Below, in pieces: positions 50,644 to 59,893 of a DNA stretch of 64,000 bases. Source of the stretch: Lachnospiraceae bacterium. Lineage in GTDB: Bacteria; Bacillota; Clostridia; Lachnospirales; Lachnospiraceae. The stretch covers positions 19,389 through 83,388 of the forward strand of contig JAJPWX010000110.1 in assembly GCA_021205755.1 (NCBI GenBank). Direction: 5' to 3'. The notes beneath the pieces were generated by a model. That model did not search any database. It saw nothing but the letters and a program-made list of their open reading frames with translations, and was not told where the DNA came from. The position numbers were made by a program, and so were the translations under genes. Positions within the stretch are counted from its first letter, which is position 1. Every line of letters begins with the position of its first letter.

Positions 50644-52563
50644 TCATCTCCTTTTGTGCGTCTTCGTATGTTTATCCCTGTCTCTGCGCGGCCGAATCAG
50701 GCAATTCGGGCCGTAACCGATCAGATCCGTCCTGCCGGCAATCTTCAGTGCTTCCACGACCAGCTCATAATTCTCCGGATTCCGGTACTGGATCAACGCG
50801 CGCTGCAGGCGCTTGCGGTGCGGATTCTTTTCCACGTAGACCGGTTTCATGGTGCGCGGGTCAAGCCCTGTGTAATACATACAGGTCGAAATCGTGGACG
50901 GTGTCGGATAGAAATCCTGCACCTGCTCCGGCATGTACTTCAGATCACGCAGGTACTCCGCCAACTCCACGGCCTCTTTCATGGAACAGCCCGGGTGGGA
51001 CGACATCAGGTAAGGCACCAGATACTGATTCATACCGCAGGCCTTGTTCATTTTCTGATAAGCGTCCGTAAATTTCAGGTAAACGCTGTGCTTTGGCTTT
51101 CCCATCATCTCCAGCACACGGTCAGAAACATGCTCCGGCGCCACCTTAAGCTGTCCGCTGATGTGGTATTTGACCAGGTCGCGGAAAAATGCCTGCGAAC
51201 GATCCGCCATCAGATAATCAAAGCGAATACCGGAACGGATAAAGACCTTTTTCACTTTCGGGATCTCCCGCAGGCGCCGCAGCAGCTTCACATAATCGCT
51301 GTGATCCGCATCCAGGTTTTTGCACGGTTCCGGGAAAAGGCACTGTTTATTTTTGCAAACGCCTTTCTCCAGCTGTTTTTTGCAGGCCGGATGGCGGAAA
51401 TTCGCGGTTGGGCCGCCGACATCATGGATATAACCCTTAAAATCCGGGTCTTCGGTCATCTGCTCCGCCTCCCGGACGATCGAGTCATGGCTGCGCACCT
51501 GCACAATCCGTCCCTGGTGGAAGGTCAGCGCACAGAAGCTGCAGCCGCCAAAGCAGCCGCGGTTGCTGACCAGGCTGAACTTCACTTCAGCAAGCGCCGG
51601 AACCCCGCCCTGCGCGTCGTAAGACGGATGCCAGGTACGGCAGTAAGGCAGGTCATACACATCATCCATCTCCAGTGTCGTAAGCGGCTTCGCAGGAGGA
51701 TTCTGCACAACATACAGAACCCCCTCAGAATTCAATTGCGCAGGCACTTGTCCGGTTTCCGCAGAGCCCTGTCTCTCGCGCGGCAAAGCGTTTTTCCCCC
51801 TGTGATACGGCTCCACCAGCCTTTTGGCCGTGAATGGATCCGTATTGCAATACTGCGTATAAAAGCTCTCCGCATATCGGCGTTTCTCCGCTTTCAGCTC
51901 CTCAAAAGAGGGTAAAAGCTCATAATCATAGACATCTTCCAGATGTCTGGTCAGATAGCAGGTGCCCTCAATAAAAGTGATATCCTGAACAGACAGCCCG
52001 GAATCCAACGCTTCCGCGATAGCCACAATCGAGCGCTCGCCCATCCCGTAGGAAACCAGATCCGCCCCGGAATCAATCAGCACAGACGGTTTCAAAGAAT
52101 CTGACCAGTAATCATAATGCGCCAGGCGGCGCAGACTTGCCTCGATTCCGCCCACAATAATCGCCGCGTCCGGATAGGCCTGACGGATGAGCCTGCTGTA
52201 AACAGTCACCGCGTAATCCGGCCGCTTCCCCATCACCCCGCCCGGCGTATAGGCATCCGCCGAACGCCGCCGTTTCGAGACCGTATAGTGGTTTACCATG
52301 GAATCCATATTCCCAGCCGACACCAAAAAACCAAGACGCGGCCGTCCAAGCGCTATCACACTCTCTTTTTTTCTCCAGTCCGGCTGCGCAAGAATCCCGA
52401 CGCTAAACCCGTGCGCCTGCAGCAGACGGCTAATGATTGCATGACCAAACGAGGGATGATCCACATAAGCATCTCCGCAGACATAAACAAAATCCAGCTG
52501 ACTGATTCCCTGCGCTTTCATTTCTTCCGGCGTAGTCGGCAGAAATTCCATTTTCGACTCCAT
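50644..52563 (-). CDS. YgiQ-family radical SAM protein
   Basis: 639 residues. A B12-like N-terminal region (about 1-290; DFVYVCGDAYVDHPSFGHAII) leads to the radical SAM cluster site NRGCFGGCSFCALTFHQG (about residue 336), then CKKQLEKGVCKNKQCLFPEPC with extra Cys residues, and the QDFYPTPSTISTCMYYTG block. The length and motif order are as expected for YgiQ; its reaction is unknown. The start ATG is at 52561-52563. Confidence 0.93.
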   Translation of the reverse strand: MESKMEFLPTTPEEMKAQGISQLDFVYVCGDAYVDHPSFGHAIISRLLQAHGFSVGILAQPDWRKKESVIALGRPRLGFLVSAGNMDSMVNHYTVSKRRRSADAYTPGGVMGKRPDYAVTVYSRLIRQAYPDAAIIVGGIEASLRRLAHYDYWSDSLKPSVLIDSGADLVSYGMGERSIVAIAEALDSGLSVQDITFIEGTCYLTRHLEDVYDYELLPSFEELKAEKRRYAESFYTQYCNTDPFTAKRLVEPYHRGKNALPRERQGSAETGQVPAQLNSEGVLYVVQNPPAKPLTTLEMDDVYDLPYCRTWHPSYDAQGGVPALAEVKFSLVSNRGCFGGCSFCALTFHQGRIVQVRSHDSIVREAEQMTEDPDFKGYIHDVGGPTANFRHPACKKQLEKGVCKNKQCLFPEPCKNLDADHSDYVKLLRRLREIPKVKKVFIRSGIRFDYLMADRSQAFFRDLVKYHISGQLKVAPEHVSDRVLEMMGKPKHSVYLKFTDAYQKMNKACGMNQYLVPYLMSSHPGCSMKEAVELAEYLRDLKYMPEQVQDFYPTPSTISTCMYYTGLDPRTMKPVYVEKNPHRKRLQRALIQYRNPENYELVVEALKIAGRTDLIGYGPNCLIRPRRDRDKHTKTHKRR

Positions 52564-52657
52564 TCCGCCGTTTATTACTCGAACGGCCTTTCATACATAA
52601 ACACGTTTATCCTGCAACGCAGGAATAGCTTCTCTTATCGTAGCTTCCGGCCTTTTC

Positions 52658-53323
52658 CTACAGAATCTCATAGCTGCCATCAAGTATCTCATCGTAGCTG
52701 CGGATATAGTAGTCCGCCAGCCGCCGCACCTCCTCTTTGCGTGCGGAAGAAAAATCATCCTCCATCGCACAGACGCGCATCCCTGCGTTTTTCCCGGCGA
52801 GCACACCCATCGGCACATCCTCAAACACCAGGCAGCGCTCCGGACGGACGCTCAGCTTTTGGGCCGCGGCGAGATAAACATCCGGCGAGGGTTTTCCTTT
52901 CGCGACCTCACAGGAGGTCACAATCGCGTCAAAACAGTCATCCACCCGGTTGTTCGCCAGCGCAGCGCGGATCAGCTCCTGGCTGTTGCTGCTCGCAATC
53001 GCGACCGGGTAGGCATTGTCCCTCAGATACCGCAGGAAAGCTGCCGCGCCAGGCTTCATCGGCACCCTTGTACCATAAACGCCAAGCGCCATCCGGTTCC
53101 ATTCTTCCTTGATCTCTTCAATCGTCAGCGGGAGGGAAAAGCGTTCCCGAAAGTAAACGGCGGTCTCTGTAAACCCCATCCCTTCAATCGCGACGGTCAG
53201 CTCCGGTGTAGGCGCATACCCGTAGCGTCCCAGAAAATCAATATCAATATCCGTCCACACCCACATGGAATCAACCAACGTCCCATCCAGGTCAAAAATC
53301 ACAGCTTCCGCCTGTTCTAACAT
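52658..53323 (-). CDS. HAD-family hydrolase (beta-phosphoglucomutase-like)
   Basis: 221 residues. Motif I VIFDLDGTLVDSMWVW, a helical cap, motif II AIASSNSQELI, Lys of motif III in VAKGKPSPDVYLAAA and motif IV CLVFEDVPMGVLAGKNAG. A phosphatase or phosphomutase acting on a small phosphorylated sugar or nucleotide. ATG 53323 fits the AAAGGA site 8 nt upstream; 53332 and the track start are too close to it or lack one. Confidence 0.9.
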   Translation of the reverse strand: MLEQAEAVIFDLDGTLVDSMWVWTDIDIDFLGRYGYAPTPELTVAIEGMGFTETAVYFRERFSLPLTIEEIKEEWNRMALGVYGTRVPMKPGAAAFLRYLRDNAYPVAIASSNSQELIRAALANNRVDDCFDAIVTSCEVAKGKPSPDVYLAAAQKLSVRPERCLVFEDVPMGVLAGKNAGMRVCAMEDDFSSARKEEVRRLADYYIRSYDEILDGSYEIL

Positions 53324-53355
53324 ATGTATCATCCTTTGTCGTATTTTCCGCTCCC

Positions 53356-54738
53356 TCATTGCAATCTCCAGCCGGGATAATATTTATTTTTCAGGCTTCC
53401 ATTCCCATATTTTCCCCAGCCGAGCGCATGGCCGTCCACACAGACCAGCACCCAGCCTTCCGCCAGCCTGTCCGTCTCGGCCGTCTCAAGGGCAATTGTC
53501 TCACCTTTAAGATAGCGCAGCACCCGCTCGTCCTCCGTCTCCAGATCCAGTACCACATCAAAGCAGGAAGAATCCAGCAGCATCGCCAGCTCCTGGGATG
53601 GCTCAAAGCGGCCGCGCTTCAAAGTGCCGACCCGCACCCCCGTGCGCAGATAACGAATGCTTTTGGGCAAATCAAAGGGAGGCACCAGCAAGCACTGTTC
53701 CCCGATCTGTTCATACCGAAACTCTTCCAGCCAGGCCTCCGTGCAGGAAATCCGTGCAAAAAAATCCCGCACCTCCCCGGGAAATCGTTCCATCTTTCCG
53801 TTCCTTAGATTGTTTCGCATCGTTTCTGTACAATCATTTTCTTCCTTGGGTCTTTTCCGGAGCAGCGCCGCAAAATGTCCTTCTCCTTCCACCCGGTGCG
53901 GGTAAAGACGAACACAGTTTTCCAGTCCTCTTCCGGGCGCTGCCCCCTCTATCCTTTTTGCGGGAACCAGAGTCAGCTCTGGAAAACGCTCCAGCGCGTC
54001 CGCGACAACCGCCTCATCCTCTTCTTCGGAAAAGGTACAGGTCGAATACAGGAGCATTCCGCCCGGCTTTAGCATCCGCACCGCCCAGGAAAGAATCTCC
54101 TTTTGCAGCGGCGCGTATTCTTCCGGGCCTTTCTCCATCCAGGAAGCAATCAGACTGCTGTCCTTTCGGAACATGCCTTCCCCGGAGCAGGGGGCGTCCA
54201 CGAGAATTTTATCAAAGAAACAGCCAAACGCTTTGAAAAGGCGCTCCGGCGTCTCTGCCGTGACACAGACATTTGCCGCGCCCCACACAGCCAGATTTTT
54301 CACCAGTGCCTTTGCCCGACTCGCGCTCACATCATTCGCTACCAGAAGTCCGCTTCCCTCCAGACGGGAAGCCAGCTCTGTGGCTTTGCCCCCCGGCGCC
54401 GCGCACAGATCCAGCACCCTGTCGCCCGGCGCAATCGGAAGAAGGCTTGCCGGAAGCATGGCGCTCGGCTCCTGAATATAATAAAGCCCTGCAAAGTACC
54501 AGGGATGCCGCGAAACCGGCGCATTCTCCACATAAAAACCATTCTCTGTCCAGAGAATCGGCCGGAGGACAAACGGCAGCTTCTCTGCGGCGTCCACCGC
54601 CGATATTTTTCCAGTATTTACACGAATGCCGGAATAAGCCTCCCGCTCACAGGAGGACAAAAATGCCTCTGCCTCTTCTCCCAGCTGGCCGCGCATCCGC
54701 GCGACAAATTCCTCAGGAAGCCGTTCTCTCACAGACAT
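53356..54738 (-). CDS. RsmF/NSun-type rRNA m5C methyltransferase
   Basis: 460 residues. SAM-binding VLDLCAAPGGKATELASRL; two catalytic cysteines in VDAPCSGEGMFRKD and YSTCTFSEEEDE; YYIQEPSAMLPA before. The C-terminal third (about 300-460) has the extra domain seen in YebU/RsmF homologs (GHALGWGKYGNGSLKNKYYPGW). It methylates a cytosine in 16S rRNA or a similar RNA. ATG 54738 with AAGAGGAAG is used. It is 4 nt after the alarmone synthetase gene. Confidence 0.92.
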   Translation of the reverse strand: MSVRERLPEEFVARMRGQLGEEAEAFLSSCEREAYSGIRVNTGKISAVDAAEKLPFVLRPILWTENGFYVENAPVSRHPWYFAGLYYIQEPSAMLPASLLPIAPGDRVLDLCAAPGGKATELASRLEGSGLLVANDVSASRAKALVKNLAVWGAANVCVTAETPERLFKAFGCFFDKILVDAPCSGEGMFRKDSSLIASWMEKGPEEYAPLQKEILSWAVRMLKPGGMLLYSTCTFSEEEDEAVVADALERFPELTLVPAKRIEGAAPGRGLENCVRLYPHRVEGEGHFAALLRKRPKEENDCTETMRNNLRNGKMERFPGEVRDFFARISCTEAWLEEFRYEQIGEQCLLVPPFDLPKSIRYLRTGVRVGTLKRGRFEPSQELAMLLDSSCFDVVLDLETEDERVLRYLKGETIALETAETDRLAEGWVLVCVDGHALGWGKYGNGSLKNKYYPGWRLQ

Positions 54739-54742
54739 AGCT

Positions 54743-55555
54743 CTATTCTTCCTCTTCCACCGACTGGGCACGGTAGCCTTCCGCAATCAGATCCAGCTCT
54801 TTTCCAAACCGCGACAGCTGTTCAATATCATCCAGTTCGTAAATGCGGTAAAACTCATCCTGTATCTTCTGAATCTCTCTCTTGTTTGCCACACGGTAAA
54901 GGTTCTGAATGTTATTCAGGATATCCGCCACCAGCCTGGAGTGAATCTGAGAAGAATTCTGCGCATCCATAATCTCACTGCGCACCGAAGACATCTCATT
55001 GTCCAGGGAAATGATCGCGTTCGCCGCATTTGTCAGCTTCTCACGAATATGATCCGGAATGTTTTCCCGATACTTGTACTGGAGAGAATGCTCAATCGTA
55101 GACCAGAAATTCATCGCCAGCGTACGAATCTGAATCTCCGCAAGGATCCTGCGGCTGCCGGAGATGGTCTGCACCTCATAGCGGATAATCATATGATAGC
55201 TGCGGTAGCCGCTGTCCTTCATATGATGGACGTAATCCCGCTCACTGACCACTTCCATATCCGTCCGCTGCCGGATGATCTCAACGACTGTCTGAATGTC
55301 CTCCACGAACTGGCAGATAATCCGTATTCCTGCAATATCAGAAATTCGTTCTTCGACTTCCTCTAGCTTCACATTTTTTCTCTGTGCCTTTTCCAGAATA
55401 CTGGCAATTGTCTTCACGCGGCCGGTCACCTGCTCAATCGGGGAATAAAGACCCTGATTCCGGTATTCGCTTCTCAGGTGTTCAAATTTTAAAGTGAGCT
55501 CTTTCACCGCCAGATCATAGGGGCTTAAGATCTCACGCCACAATAGTATTTCCAT
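54743..55555 (-). CDS. Small alarmone synthetase (RelQ/YjbM family)
   Basis: 270-residue GTP pyrophosphokinase-type protein making (p)ppGpp. RelA/SpoT synthetase block: EQVTGRVKTIASILEKAQ, ISDIAGIRIICQF, HMKDSGYRSYHMI and LAEIQIRTLAMNFWSTIEHSL. There is no HD hydrolase, TGS or ACT domain. The C-terminal helical part (from about 190) is longer than in B. subtilis RelQ. ATG 55555 follows AGGGAGAGA; earlier residues in the track are not plausible. Confidence 0.92.
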   Translation of the reverse strand: MEILLWREILSPYDLAVKELTLKFEHLRSEYRNQGLYSPIEQVTGRVKTIASILEKAQRKNVKLEEVEERISDIAGIRIICQFVEDIQTVVEIIRQRTDMEVVSERDYVHHMKDSGYRSYHMIIRYEVQTISGSRRILAEIQIRTLAMNFWSTIEHSLQYKYRENIPDHIREKLTNAANAIISLDNEMSSVRSEIMDAQNSSQIHSRLVADILNNIQNLYRVANKREIQKIQDEFYRIYELDDIEQLSRFGKELDLIAEGYRAQSVEEEE

Positions 55556-55708
55556 CTTTCTCTCCCTAAACGACGCAGCAGCCGCCGATTCAGGCCCGCC
55601 GCCCGAATCATATACCACAGCACCATACATGGGCAAATTCTCGAGGTTACGTTACAGCTTTCCGCCCGTTATCATAACATACAAAACCAAAAGATGCAAT
55701 GCATTCGA

Positions 55709-56530
55709 TTACATCAGCTCCGCATACCGGAGCACCCAGTAGGGATTGACGCTCTGCTCCTGTGACTGCTCGGTCCGGATGTAAATCCCCAGGTGAAGGT
55801 GCACGTCAAACATCCCCCGCGTTCCTTCCTCGCCGTACCCTGTATCCCCCATCAGGCCAAGCCGTTCCCCAGCGTATACGCTGTCCCCCACTGCGAATTC
55901 CCGCGCATAGGAATCCAGATGCGCGTAATAAAAATAGCCGCCGCTCGGGCTTCGAATCCCAATACGGTATCCTCCCTGCTCCAGCCAGCCGACCTTTTCT
56001 ACCACTCCGTCGGTCATACTGACGACCGGATAAACACCGGCCAGATTTTCCGCAGGCATCAGATCCGTTCCCTCGTGTCCGCGCAGGCCGCCATAGGTGC
56101 GTTCAAACATCCAGGTATTTTCATAAGAAACCGTTCCCGCCGCGACCGGAAAGCATTCGATATCGTCCCAGATCGCTGCGTACGCGCTCCACACAGCCTG
56201 ATAGCCGCTTCGGTTTTCTTTAAGAAGTGCGCTTCTCCAGGAAGAAAGCGCTTTGCCATCCCATTGTTTTGGCCAGGAAAACGTTCCCTTCCGGCAAAAC
56301 GGATACAATGTTGTCAGAACCTCTCCGGGTGTCAGGCCTTCATCCACTGCATTTGACAATTGGCAAAGCGAATACTCCGACAGCTTCATCTGCCGAAATG
56401 AATCCGATTCCGTCACCTGGGCTCTAAGCGCAGCAGCCGTTTCCCTCTGATACAGGAGCGCAGAAAACCACACGGAAACGCCCACAAGAAAAAACAGAAA
56501 GCAGATCCAGGAAAGCCCTCTCTTTCGCAT
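55709..56530 (-). CDS. Membrane-anchored M23 metallopeptidase
   Basis: 273-residue LytM-type peptidase acting on wall peptides. N-terminal helix (ICFLFFLVGVSVWFSALLY), a middle region (about 30-150), then the M23 domain with GHEGTDLMPAE (H-x3-D) and HLHLGIY (HxH). Zinc ligands are all present, so it is likely active or a regulator of wall hydrolysis. The region around residues 40-110 (SEYSLCQLSNAVDEGLTPGE) has no recognised fold. ATG 56530 has GGAAGGA upstream. Confidence 0.88.
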   Translation of the reverse strand: MRKRGLSWICFLFFLVGVSVWFSALLYQRETAAALRAQVTESDSFRQMKLSEYSLCQLSNAVDEGLTPGEVLTTLYPFCRKGTFSWPKQWDGKALSSWRSALLKENRSGYQAVWSAYAAIWDDIECFPVAAGTVSYENTWMFERTYGGLRGHEGTDLMPAENLAGVYPVVSMTDGVVEKVGWLEQGGYRIGIRSPSGGYFYYAHLDSYAREFAVGDSVYAGERLGLMGDTGYGEEGTRGMFDVHLHLGIYIRTEQSQEQSVNPYWVLRYAELM

Positions 56531-56793
56531 CCCATGCTCCTTCCGGTGCCGAACCATAGCCTGGGGCAATGGCAATCGCTTTCCGGCACGCAGGCTGTCT
56601 GCACAGTATATTCCGCCAGACCGCAAATTATGCCAAAGCATGACCACTTTTTGAATCCCCTCACTCAGAAAGAGCAGATTCTTCTCCAGCAGAAGCTAGT
56701 TCCTTCGCAGCGCGTGAGGCAGGAATTTTTCAATCATAACGAAGGAAATGTTCTCATACAATTTCATATCACAGGCTCAAAAAGGAGCACAGC

Positions 56794-57729
56794 ATGTCAA
56801 AGAAATCCCTATTCGCGATTTTCCTCTTATTTATATACCTGCTTCTTTGCCCCCAGATGGCCCTGAATTCCGCCCGGGAAGGCCTGCTGCTCTGGTATCA
56901 TTCTGTACTTCCGGTCGTCTTTCCATTTCTGTTTCTAAGCAGTCTGGCCATACGCCTCGTAAGCGCGGAGGATATGCCGAAAATACTTACCCGACCCTTT
57001 ACGCGCCTTTTCGGCTGCTCCGCATACGGAGCTTTCGTCATTCCGGCCGGTTTCCTCTGCGGCTTCCCGATGGGCGCCAAACTCACCGGGGATCTGTACC
57101 GGGATGGAAAAATCACACGGGAAGAAGCCCTGCGGCTTTTCGGCTTCGCAAACAACCTGAGTCCCGGCTTCATCGTCTCCTACCTGGCCGCCGAGCAGAT
57201 GCAGCAGCCCGCGCTGGCAGGATGCTTCCTCTTACAGATCCTGGGAGCGGCGCTCCTATATGGGTGGACGCAGGGCTGGCCGCACCATGTCCATCAGCAT
57301 CCGGCGCCTCAGCAAACGCCACGCGGCCATGAAAAAGTATCCTTCTCCCTGATTGACGACTGCATCTACGGCGCCATGGAAAGCGCCCTCCGGCTCGGCG
57401 CGTATATCCTGCTCTTCGCAATTCTCAGCGGAGCCATCACCCAGGCCGCACCTCTTTCCAATCCGGCCATACTGTTATTTGCATCCAGCATTGAAGTAAC
57501 CAACGGAATCCGGCTGCTCGCCGCTTCCGCCCTGTCCGCAGGAGAAAAATATGTCGCGGTATCCGCGCTTGCGGCATTCGGCGGATTTTCCGCTCTGGCA
57601 CAGAGCGCGGGAATCGCGCATATGGACAAAGAGATGCTCTTTTATTACATCAAAAGCAGGGTGATTATCACCCTGCTCTCCATTCTGATATCTATTGCCG
57701 TATTCCTGCTGCTGCAGGCAATGCACTGA
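56794..57729 (+). CDS. YlbJ-like integral membrane protein (nucleoside recognition/GATE domain)
   Basis: 311 residues with about eight hydrophobic segments. The first is FAIFLLFIYLLLCPQMAL; the GATE-type block is FPFLFLSSLAIRL then VIPAGFLCGFPMGAKLTGDL and GFANNLSPGFIVSYL. YlbJ is needed for sporulation in Bacillus; in this organism the role is not known. A His-rich stretch (HHVHQHPAPQ) sits in a loop. ATG 56794 follows AAAGGAGCAC. It converges with the next gene. Confidence 0.85.
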   Translation: MSKKSLFAIFLLFIYLLLCPQMALNSAREGLLLWYHSVLPVVFPFLFLSSLAIRLVSAEDMPKILTRPFTRLFGCSAYGAFVIPAGFLCGFPMGAKLTGDLYRDGKITREEALRLFGFANNLSPGFIVSYLAAEQMQQPALAGCFLLQILGAALLYGWTQGWPHHVHQHPAPQQTPRGHEKVSFSLIDDCIYGAMESALRLGAYILLFAILSGAITQAAPLSNPAILLFASSIEVTNGIRLLAASALSAGEKYVAVSALAAFGGFSALAQSAGIAHMDKEMLFYYIKSRVIITLLSILISIAVFLLLQAMH

Positions 57730-57753
57730 TCCGGATCAATCTCATAAAAACAA

Positions 57754-58359
57754 TCACTCATCCTGAGGCTGCTCCGGAAGCTCTTCTTCTTCCGGCTGTG
57801 TATAGCTCGAAGGCTCGACGGTCGGAGAAAGCTCGGAGCGGTTCTTGCTCACAATATCATAGCAGGACTGAAGCGAATTGATAAAATTACTGTACTTCGT
57901 CCCGGCTGTGTCAATCGTATGGCTCATGATCTTCTCCAGATTCGCCAGCATATCATCCGTGTAGCGAATCGCACTCATACGAATATTATTTGAATCCTCC
58001 GTCGCCCGATCCATAATATCCTGCGCCTGTGCATTCGTCTCGTCAATCAGCTGCTTGGACTGCTCCACAGCAATCCGCATCACTTCACTCTCGCTGACGA
58101 TCTGCTGCGCCTTCGTATTCGCCTCCGCAATAATCGCGTCTGCCTTCTGCTGCGCGTCCTCCAGGATCGCGTCCTTATTGCTGATGATCTTCTGATAACG
58201 CTTGATCTCATCCGGCGTCTTCATACGCAGCTCACGAAGAAGCTCCTCAAGCTCCTCTTTGTTCACTACGATCTTCGTCGAGGAAAGCGGCTGAAACTTA
58301 CAGCTGTCAATGTACTCCTCAATCTCCTCAATGATCTGTTCAATTCTACTGCTTGCCAT
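57754..58359 (-). CDS. Coiled-coil protein (V-ATPase subunit H/DivIVA-like)
   Basis: 201 residues, almost wholly helical and rich in Glu, Gln and Ala, with the coiled-coil around 55-140 (DAILEDAQQKADAIIAEAN), and a Pro/Glu C-terminal tail. These proteins are often annotated as ATPase or H+-ATPase subunit H but lack nucleotide motifs; a structural or division-related role is more likely. ATG 58359 has AAGGAGAAGGG upstream. It follows coaD. Confidence 0.75.
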   Translation of the reverse strand: MASSRIEQIIEEIEEYIDSCKFQPLSSTKIVVNKEELEELLRELRMKTPDEIKRYQKIISNKDAILEDAQQKADAIIAEANTKAQQIVSESEVMRIAVEQSKQLIDETNAQAQDIMDRATEDSNNIRMSAIRYTDDMLANLEKIMSHTIDTAGTKYSNFINSLQSCYDIVSKNRSELSPTVEPSSYTQPEEEELPEQPQDE

Positions 58360-58485
58360 GGTTCCCTTCTCCTTACTTAAAATATTTATACTCCGTTCGT
58401 TTCCAATTGCTATCAATCTCTTCCATACGCATCCAGCCTGCATCTCCGGCAGAGCGCGCCGACTCTCCTCTTGCAGTGCGAATGG

Positions 58486-58977
58486 TTATGATCTTTTTAC
58501 AGTGCCAATTTTCGCGTAAACATGCTCCGCGACCTGCGGCGGTACAAATCCTGAAATATCCCCGCCATAAAATGCAACCTCTTTTACGATCGTCGAACTA
58601 ATATAAGCATAATTCAGCTCCGTCGTAAAAAACAGCGTATCTACTCCCCGTTCAAGACTCCTGTTTGTCTGCGCCATCTGAAGCTCATATTCAAAATCGG
58701 TCACGGCTCTCAGGCCGCGGACAAGGAACGAGGCATCACACTTCTTGCAAAAATCAACAGAAAGTCCGGAAAACGCCTCCACCCGTACATTTGAAATATG
58801 GGAAGTCACATCTTTTAACATATTAACACGTTCTTCCACAGAAAACAACGGTGTTTTTTCATTATTATTTAATACACCCACCACCAGCTCATCCGCCACT
58901 GCCGCGGCCCGCTCGATGATATCCAGGTGCCCTTTTGTCACCGGGTCAAAACTGCCCGGATAAACTGCACGCCTCAT
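58486..58977 (-). CDS. coaD: Phosphopantetheine adenylyltransferase
   Basis: Adenylates 4'-phosphopantetheine in coenzyme A synthesis. 163 residues; [17 protein letters not shown] with the T-x-G-H site, [27 protein letters not shown] and the C-terminal [15 protein letters not shown] are standard. ATG 58977 matches the family start; a GTG at 58989 would overlap the rsmD stop by 4 nt and is an alternative. Follows rsmD as in many bacteria. Confidence 0.96.
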   Translation of the reverse strand: MRRAVYPGSFDPVTKGHLDIIERAAAVADELVVGVLNNNEKTPLFSVEERVNMLKDVTSHISNVRVEAFSGLSVDFCKKCDASFLVRGLRAVTDFEYELQMAQTNRSLERGVDTLFFTTELNYAYISSTIVKEVAFYGGDISGFVPPQVAEHVYAKIGTVKRS

Positions 58978-58985
58978 AACTCCAG

Positions 58986-59558
58986 TCACTCCTCCTCATG
59001 AATCACCGGGCCGAGAAAGATATGCTTATTTGTCTTATACGTTTTCACACGAAGGATCTCATATCCGTAATCCGCCAGATGCGCCTCATCCGTCTCAAGC
59101 GCCATCTCCACGATAAACATCGTCTGCGCATCCACAAACGTCGGCCTTCTAGCCGCGATGGCCTGTAAAACCTGATCCTCCAGCCCTTTCCCATAAGGCG
59201 GATCCATGAAAACAATCTGATACGGCGGCTGTCCATTCAACCGCTCAAGCGCCATGCGCACGTCGCAATTCAGCACTTCCGCCTGCCGGTCCAGACGCGT
59301 AAAGCGAAGATTCTCCCGGATGCAATCCGCAGCCGCCCGGTTCTGATCAACAAAACAGGCAAAAGCAGCGCCGCGGCTCAAAGCCTCAATCCCAATCCCG
59401 CCGCTCCCGGCAAACAGATCCAGGAACCGGATCTCATACAGATCATTCTGTAAAATATTAAACAGTGTCTCCTTAATCCGGTCTGTCGTCGGCCGTGTGC
59501 TATCGCCCGCGATGGTCTTCAGCGGAAGTCTCCGCGCTTTTCCAGCAATCACTCTCAT
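58986..59558 (-). CDS. rsmD: 16S rRNA (guanine966-N2)-methyltransferase
   Basis: 190 residues; [18 protein letters not shown] start, [18 protein letters not shown] site [19 protein letters not shown] and the catalytic block [13 protein letters not shown] (DPPY). Methylates G966 of 16S rRNA in the small-subunit head. The promoter at 59605-59633 sets the transcription start near the track ATG at 59591, leaving no room for a leader, so ATG 59558 is more plausible, though its Shine-Dalgarno is weak. Confidence 0.94.
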   Translation of the reverse strand: MRVIAGKARRLPLKTIAGDSTRPTTDRIKETLFNILQNDLYEIRFLDLFAGSGGIGIEALSRGAAFACFVDQNRAAADCIRENLRFTRLDRQAEVLNCDVRMALERLNGQPPYQIVFMDPPYGKGLEDQVLQAIAARRPTFVDAQTMFIVEMALETDEAHLADYGYEILRVKTYKTNKHIFLGPVIHEEE

Positions 59559-59604
59559 ATTCGCTCTTAGCCCATCTTTCATCTTTCCCATTTGTTCTCA
59601 CACG

Positions 59605-59633
59605 ATTATAATTTTTTCAACCCAGACTGTCAA
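59605..59633 (-). promoter_or_regulatory. Promoter of rsmD-coaD
   Basis: On the minus strand TTGACA, 17 bp, TATAAT, a full consensus match. Confidence 0.88.
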
Positions 59634-59786
59634 TACAAAACACATATTCGATTTCAAAATCTCTGTTCAGTGGCAGCTGAAAACCATCAGGCTTCTTCGA
59701 AAAAAAGGACAAAATCAGGAAAGTGTGTAAAAATGGAAAAATACTGCTTGACAGAAAAAAAGACTTTGATGCATACTTCTGAATAA

Positions 59787-59832
59787 GAGCAGCAACGAGA
59801 ACAGGCTTTTACCTGTTTTTGGCGATTGCTCT
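59787..59832 (+). ncRNA. Folded leader before the CaCA antiporter gene, unidentified
   Basis: AGAGCA pairs with TGCTCT and encloses AACAGG-CTTTTA-CCTGTT with internal loops of 8 and 9 nt. It looks like a small structured leader about 60 nt before the start codon. It does not fit the yybP-ykoY, ydaO or fluoride riboswitch patterns that I know; the identity is open. Confidence 0.4.
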
Positions 59833-59893
59833 GCCTGATTTAATAAGGAAGACTTTGCTTACTTTAAGACTGACTTGAATGGAGGTTTCTTTT

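Larger units (their letters stand above)
59559..59893. other. Divergent intergenic region rsmD to CaCA antiporter
   Basis: 335 bp, AT-rich, no gene. It has the rsmD promoter, a possible promoter for the antiporter (TTGACA near 59748, 18 bp, CATACT) and a folded leader RNA upstream of the antiporter. Confidence 0.6.

Noticed and set aside
50233-51915. Plus-strand 560-residue open frame
   Set aside because: It is the antisense of the YgiQ gene and the membrane protein gene, with a His/Arg/Gln-rich composition and no domain. The minus-strand genes have clear motifs.
59740-59893. yybP-ykoY, ydaO or fluoride riboswitch upstream of the CaCA gene
   Set aside because: The conserved core sequences of those classes are absent; kept only as an unidentified folded leader.
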